DNA from: Pseudonocardia sp. C8
GTDB lineage: Bacteria; Actinomycetota; Actinomycetes; Mycobacteriales; Pseudonocardiaceae
Reading direction: 5' to 3'
NCBI RefSeq assembly: GCF_014267175.1
Contig: NZ_JACMTR010000001.1
Coordinates: 62,001-126,000, forward strand
Length of the DNA stretch: 64,000 nt
The position numbers and the translations under genes were made by a program. Position 1 is the first letter of the stretch; each line of letters opens with the position of its first letter. The notes beneath the pieces are model-generated. The model made no database searches. It was not told where the DNA came from and saw only the letters and a program-made list of their open reading frames with translations. Of the stretch, positions 61,050 through 64,000 are shown one piece after another.

Positions 61050-62260
61050 CAGTCGTGGCGGGGGTGTCGGCCACGGCGCTGACGGTCAGCCACGCATTGA
61101 TCACTTACGTCGCCCCGCGCATGACCTGCTCGGCGCCTCGGCGGCCGTGTGCACGCCGGGCAGCTCACCGGAGGCCCCAGCCTCGGCGACGAGCTGGACG
61201 CCGCCGCGGATGTCGCGGGCCAGCGCCCTGGGGAACGTCGGCCAGACCCAGCACCCGGTAGTCGGACCGACAGCCGTCAGTCATCGCCAGGGCCTCGGTC
61301 AGCCCCGGCCGAAGGCGAGCTGGGGGCGTGAAGACCACCGACGGCACACCGGTGTAGTCGACCGGGCCGGGCTCGGACGGCCGCGCCGGTGCCGTTGTGT
61401 GCGCCCGCCCGCCCTACGCCTGCCCACCACGCAGACGAACCGCGGAGTTCCGGTCACCTCCGTGGCGGCGGAGGATTCGCGGATGGGTTGGTGCGCTGCT
61501 CCTCGTCGGCGCGGACGAAGCCGCCCTCATTCGGTCCGACCCGGCCAGGTCCCAGCCCTAGCCCGTCGGTGTGGGGCTGTCACCCGATCGCCACTAGCAT
61601 CGTGTGCCCGGCCACGCGGTGTCCGCCGTCTGTGGTCACGACGATCTGCACCTTGCCGGACTCGACCGCGGTGGCGCGTTCGTCGACCACCCTGGTCCCC
61701 TCGTCGGCGAACACCCGATGCAATGCGCCGGAGACCTCGGTGCCGATTGAGTCGCCCGACGGGGGCCGCGCGCCGAGGTGGAGGAGGGCTGGGTCTGCTC
61801 CAGGCCCCACCGCCGATGACGACCGGCGAAATGGGCAGCTCGGTCAGCTCCATCGCAGTGGGCGAGGTCAGCCAGTTTCACCTCATCCAGCCGAGCAACT
61901 CGGAGCGAACGGCTCGGCACCGGTGGCGATCAGGTAGGCGTCGGCGGCAGTGGCTCCCCTCGACGGTCAGGGCTCTCCTCGTCCGTGACCCGAGCCATCG
62001 CGAGGGGACCTCGATCCGTAGGCGGCAGCCACGTCGGTGTACTTGGCCTGCCGCAGCCGCTCGACGCGCCCATTCTTCTGCCCGGCCAGCGCGCCCAGAT
62101 CGATCCACCGGGCCCTGCGGACACCCAGACTCCCGGTCAAGGGGCGCCGGACAACGCCGTGTGCCGGGCGGCCGCCGCGGCGACCAGGATTTCGGCGGCA
62201 CGCATCCGGCGTTCACGCAGGTACCGCCAAACGTCGCCTACTCGACCAGCACCGCTGACC
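61050..62260 (-). pseudogene. Decayed mercuric reductase-like flavoprotein gene
   Basis: Reading leftward from about 62260, fragments in changing frames follow a MerA-like pyridine nucleotide-disulfide oxidoreductase: NAGCVPPKS (redox-active Cys region, one Cys lost), RLRQAKYTDVAAAYG, YLIATGAEPF, AMELTELPISPVVIGGG, VSGALHRVFADEGTRVVDERATAVESGK, VAGHTMLVAIG, GGFVRADEEQRT, VPSVVFTPPA, GLTEALAMTDG, YRVLGLADVP. Many small indels and stops separate them. No merR, merT or merP is visible nearby. It marks a former mercury-resistance or related cargo. Confidence 0.72.
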
Positions 62261-62552
62261 TCACTTGATAATGGAATCTCCCGATTATGACAGGACAGCC
62301 GGATAGACGCCCTACTCCTTGCTGCTGCCGGGAGCTGGAGCTTTGACAACTTTGAACAGTGTGCGGAGGTCGAGCGGCGGCCGACGACCTGGACGGGGCC
62401 GTAGCGGAGCCGTCGACGCAGGTCGACGACCCCGCGAGGGTGACCACTCCCGCCGAGTATCGAAGGGTTGCTAGACGAGCCCATCGCCGGTGGGCTATAC
62501 GCACAGCACGGGCAAGCTATACCTGGCAGACCTAACGCGCCGGTCTGCTGGG
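62261..62552. other. Spacer between the decayed flavoprotein gene and parB
   Basis: No gene, parS-like palindrome or terminator could be supported here. Confidence 0.35.
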
Positions 62553-63485
62553 TCAAGGAGCGGGCGCGTCGGGTGTGGCGTTGTCGCCGGGGTCGGGGTT
62601 TTCGGAGAGTAGCCGAATCAGTTCTGCGCGTTCGGTCTCGGTGAAGACCTCCCGGATCGAGGCTGCCGCTCGGGCCGGGCTGGAGACCGCGATGCTGCGT
62701 CGCGTCCGGCGGGGTGGCTCCGGCCGCGCCTCGACGGGGCCGGGGGTGCGCTTGCGGTAGGGCGACCCCGCCGCGGCAATCGCTTGCTGTTCGTGCTCGG
62801 GTAGGGGGCCGAACTGGCGCGCCTGTTCGACCTTCAGTGTTCCGAGCTCGAGGGCTTCGCGCAGTGGTGGGATCAGGCCGAGGAGTGCGATGCGCTGGCT
62901 GACATACATCGGGGTGCGGCCGATCCGGGTGGCCAGGGCACGCTGCGAGATACCGGATTCGGTGATCAGCCGCTGCATGGCCTCCGCCTCGTGCAGTGGG
63001 CCGAGAGCCTTGCGGTGGCTGTTTTCCACCAGCATGACCTCGTACATCGACGCGACGCGGTCGTCGTTGACCATCGCGGGGATCCGGGTCAGTCCGGCGA
63101 CGGTGGCGGCCCGCAGCCGGCGGTTGCCGATCAGTGCTACCCAAGATGCCCCGTCGACGGCTTCCCGCTCGTCGGGGTAGCGGTCGGCGAATGCCGCGGC
63201 CGAGCAGACCACGATCGGCTGCAGCACACCGTGGCCGCGGATGGTGGCTACGAGCTCGTAGAATTCGGCGTCTTCGTCGTCGGCGGCCGCGCGCTGGTTC
63301 AGGGGGTTGGACACGATGTCGGCCACCGGCAGCATCGCCGTGTCCGGTCCGGGCTCTGCTTCCCCGGTCCGGGTCTCGACACTTCGTAGCGTCGTCGGCG
63401 CTGGCTCGGCCGCCGACGTCGGCGGCGTGTAGTCGTCCGGGACTTCCTCGCGGGCCAGATCGGCCAGGTTCACCCGCCGGCCCAC
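62553..63485 (-). CDS. parB: ParB/Spo0J-family partition protein
   Basis: 310 aa, GTG 63485, 3 bp after parA. The N-terminal CTPase-type domain includes LPVADIVSNPLNQR, YELVATIRGHGVLQPIVV and WVALIGNRRLRAATVAGLTRIPAMV. LVENSHRKALGPLHEAEAMQRLI and the helix-turn-helix SQRALATRIGRTPMYVSQRIALLGL bind the centromere. The C-terminal part is charged and ends in a short helix (REVFTETERAELIRLL). With ParA it secures inheritance of the element. No parS candidate was identified within the window. Confidence 0.9.
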   Translation of the reverse strand: MGRRVNLADLAREEVPDDYTPPTSAAEPAPTTLRSVETRTGEAEPGPDTAMLPVADIVSNPLNQRAAADDEDAEFYELVATIRGHGVLQPIVVCSAAAFADRYPDEREAVDGASWVALIGNRRLRAATVAGLTRIPAMVNDDRVASMYEVMLVENSHRKALGPLHEAEAMQRLITESGISQRALATRIGRTPMYVSQRIALLGLIPPLREALELGTLKVEQARQFGPLPEHEQQAIAAAGSPYRKRTPGPVEARPEPPRRTRRSIAVSSPARAAASIREVFTETERAELIRLLSENPDPGDNATPDAPAP

Positions 63486-63488
63486 GAC

Positions 63489-64000
63489 TCAGACCTCGCC
63501 TTCGGCGTAAACGGCGTTTACATCGCCGGCATGCCGGGGGCCGTTGCCGCCGCTGCCCAGTACTTCCAGTGCGAGGCGGAAGAAGTCCTGGCGGGCTTCG
63601 AGCGCGACCCGGTTCTTGGCGTACTGCACTACGGTGACGCCCTCGGCCGAGGCGCGGGTGTGCAGCTTGTAGTGGCGGATCACCGTGCGGAACGCCGGCC
63701 AGCCGCGGGCCTCGACGTACTCACGGGTCTGGTCCAGATCTCCCGTCCCGTCCCGTGGATCCCAGTTGTTGAGCAGCACCCGCCATGGCACTCCGGCGGG
63801 TTCAATGACCCGCTGGATCGACCGGGTGGCCGGGGAGAAGGACATTGGTTCTGGCTCCAGCGGCACGATCACGTCGTCGGCCTGGGTCAGCACGGTCTGC
63901 AGGATCGACTCGTCCTCCAGGCTGCCGGGCGTATCGACGAAGATGTGCTGGTACTGCTGGATCTCCCGCAGCTTCCCGAGTAGCTCGGGGTTGTCGTGGC
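63489..64000 (-). CDS. parA: ParA partition ATPase, partial (5' end outside window)
   Basis: The last 170 codons are present. HIFVDTPGSLEDESILQTVLTQADDVIVPLEPEPMSF is the Walker B/ParA A-box region, and RVLLNNWDPRDGTGDLDQTREYVE with TVIRHYKLHTRASAEGVTVVQY forms the later ParA core. The Walker A part lies beyond 64000. The open frame continues to the edge without a stop. Gene order parA-parB on the same strand is typical of plasmids and integrative elements. Confidence 0.9.
   Translation of the reverse strand, partial: HDNPELLGKLREIQQYQHIFVDTPGSLEDESILQTVLTQADDVIVPLEPEPMSFSPATRSIQRVIEPAGVPWRVLLNNWDPRDGTGDLDQTREYVEARGWPAFRTVIRHYKLHTRASAEGVTVVQYAKNRVALEARQDFFRLALEVLGSGGNGPRHAGDVNAVYAEGEV

Noticed and set aside
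61389..61937. Rightward frames around 60.8-62.3 kb, including a 476-codon frame
   Set aside because: The minus strand of this region carries ordered mercuric reductase-like blocks; the rightward frames are low-information Arg/Pro-rich sequence.

Overview
The window looks like part of a large conjugative plasmid or integrative element from a high-GC actinomycete. The gene set and the many GTG starts suggest a Pseudonocardia-like host, which is inference. One end carries a parB-parA pair (62.5-64 kb). The other end carries a type IV secretion (conjugation) cluster (3.5-22.7 kb). No relaxase, replication initiator, rRNA, tRNA or CRISPR array was seen.

Layout. 1-3.5 kb: an ImmA/IrrE-type metallopeptidase cut by the window edge, an amidohydrolase, two EspR-like regulators and a small unknown gene. 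3.5-22.7 kb: about sixteen rightward, mostly overlapping genes. They include a VirB6-like channel protein, an SCO6880-type protein, a VirB4-like ATPase and a TraG/VirD4 coupling ATPase. An unusual set of exported wall- or glycan-acting proteins goes with them: a GH16 glycosidase, an Rpf-domain protein with a very long Ser/Gly/Asp tail, a trypsin-like protease and a transglycosylase-like/NlpC-P60 protein. 23.2-26.7 kb: a divergent FCD-GntR regulator and a GlcD-GlcF-like flavo-iron-sulfur oxidase sharing one palindromic start region. 27-28.2 kb: a decayed IS5-type element.

28.3-48.8 kb is a 20-kb run of leftward catabolic genes. Its downstream half (hydroxyacid-oxoacid transhydrogenase, acyl-CoA ligase, succinate-semialdehyde dehydrogenase, Zn alcohol dehydrogenase, MHS-type transporter) fits oxidation of 4-hydroxybutyrate-type compounds to succinate. 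Its upstream half (Nramp-like transporter, AGPS-like flavoprotein, glcDEF, hyi, glxR, gcl, a broken glycerate kinase, and a second AGPS-like copy) fits glycolate to glyoxylate to D-glycerate. Together these are the two product streams expected from cyclic or linear ethers such as tetrahydrofuran, dioxane or glycol ethers. No ether monooxygenase lies in the window, so that link is inference.

49-60 kb: two paralogous FCD regulators, two more Nramp-like transporters, two class III CoA-transferases and a gamma-carbonic-anhydrase-like protein. These are less GC-rich and are interrupted by an IS701 fragment and a frameshifted IS110 element. 60-62.5 kb: decayed DNA including the remnant of a mercuric reductase-like gene. 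62.5-64 kb: parB and the 3' part of parA.

The points most worth following are the AGPS-like flavoproteins flanking the glycolate operon, the three Nramp-like proteins that lack the canonical metal-binding motifs, and a recurring leaderless promoter layout at the regulators.
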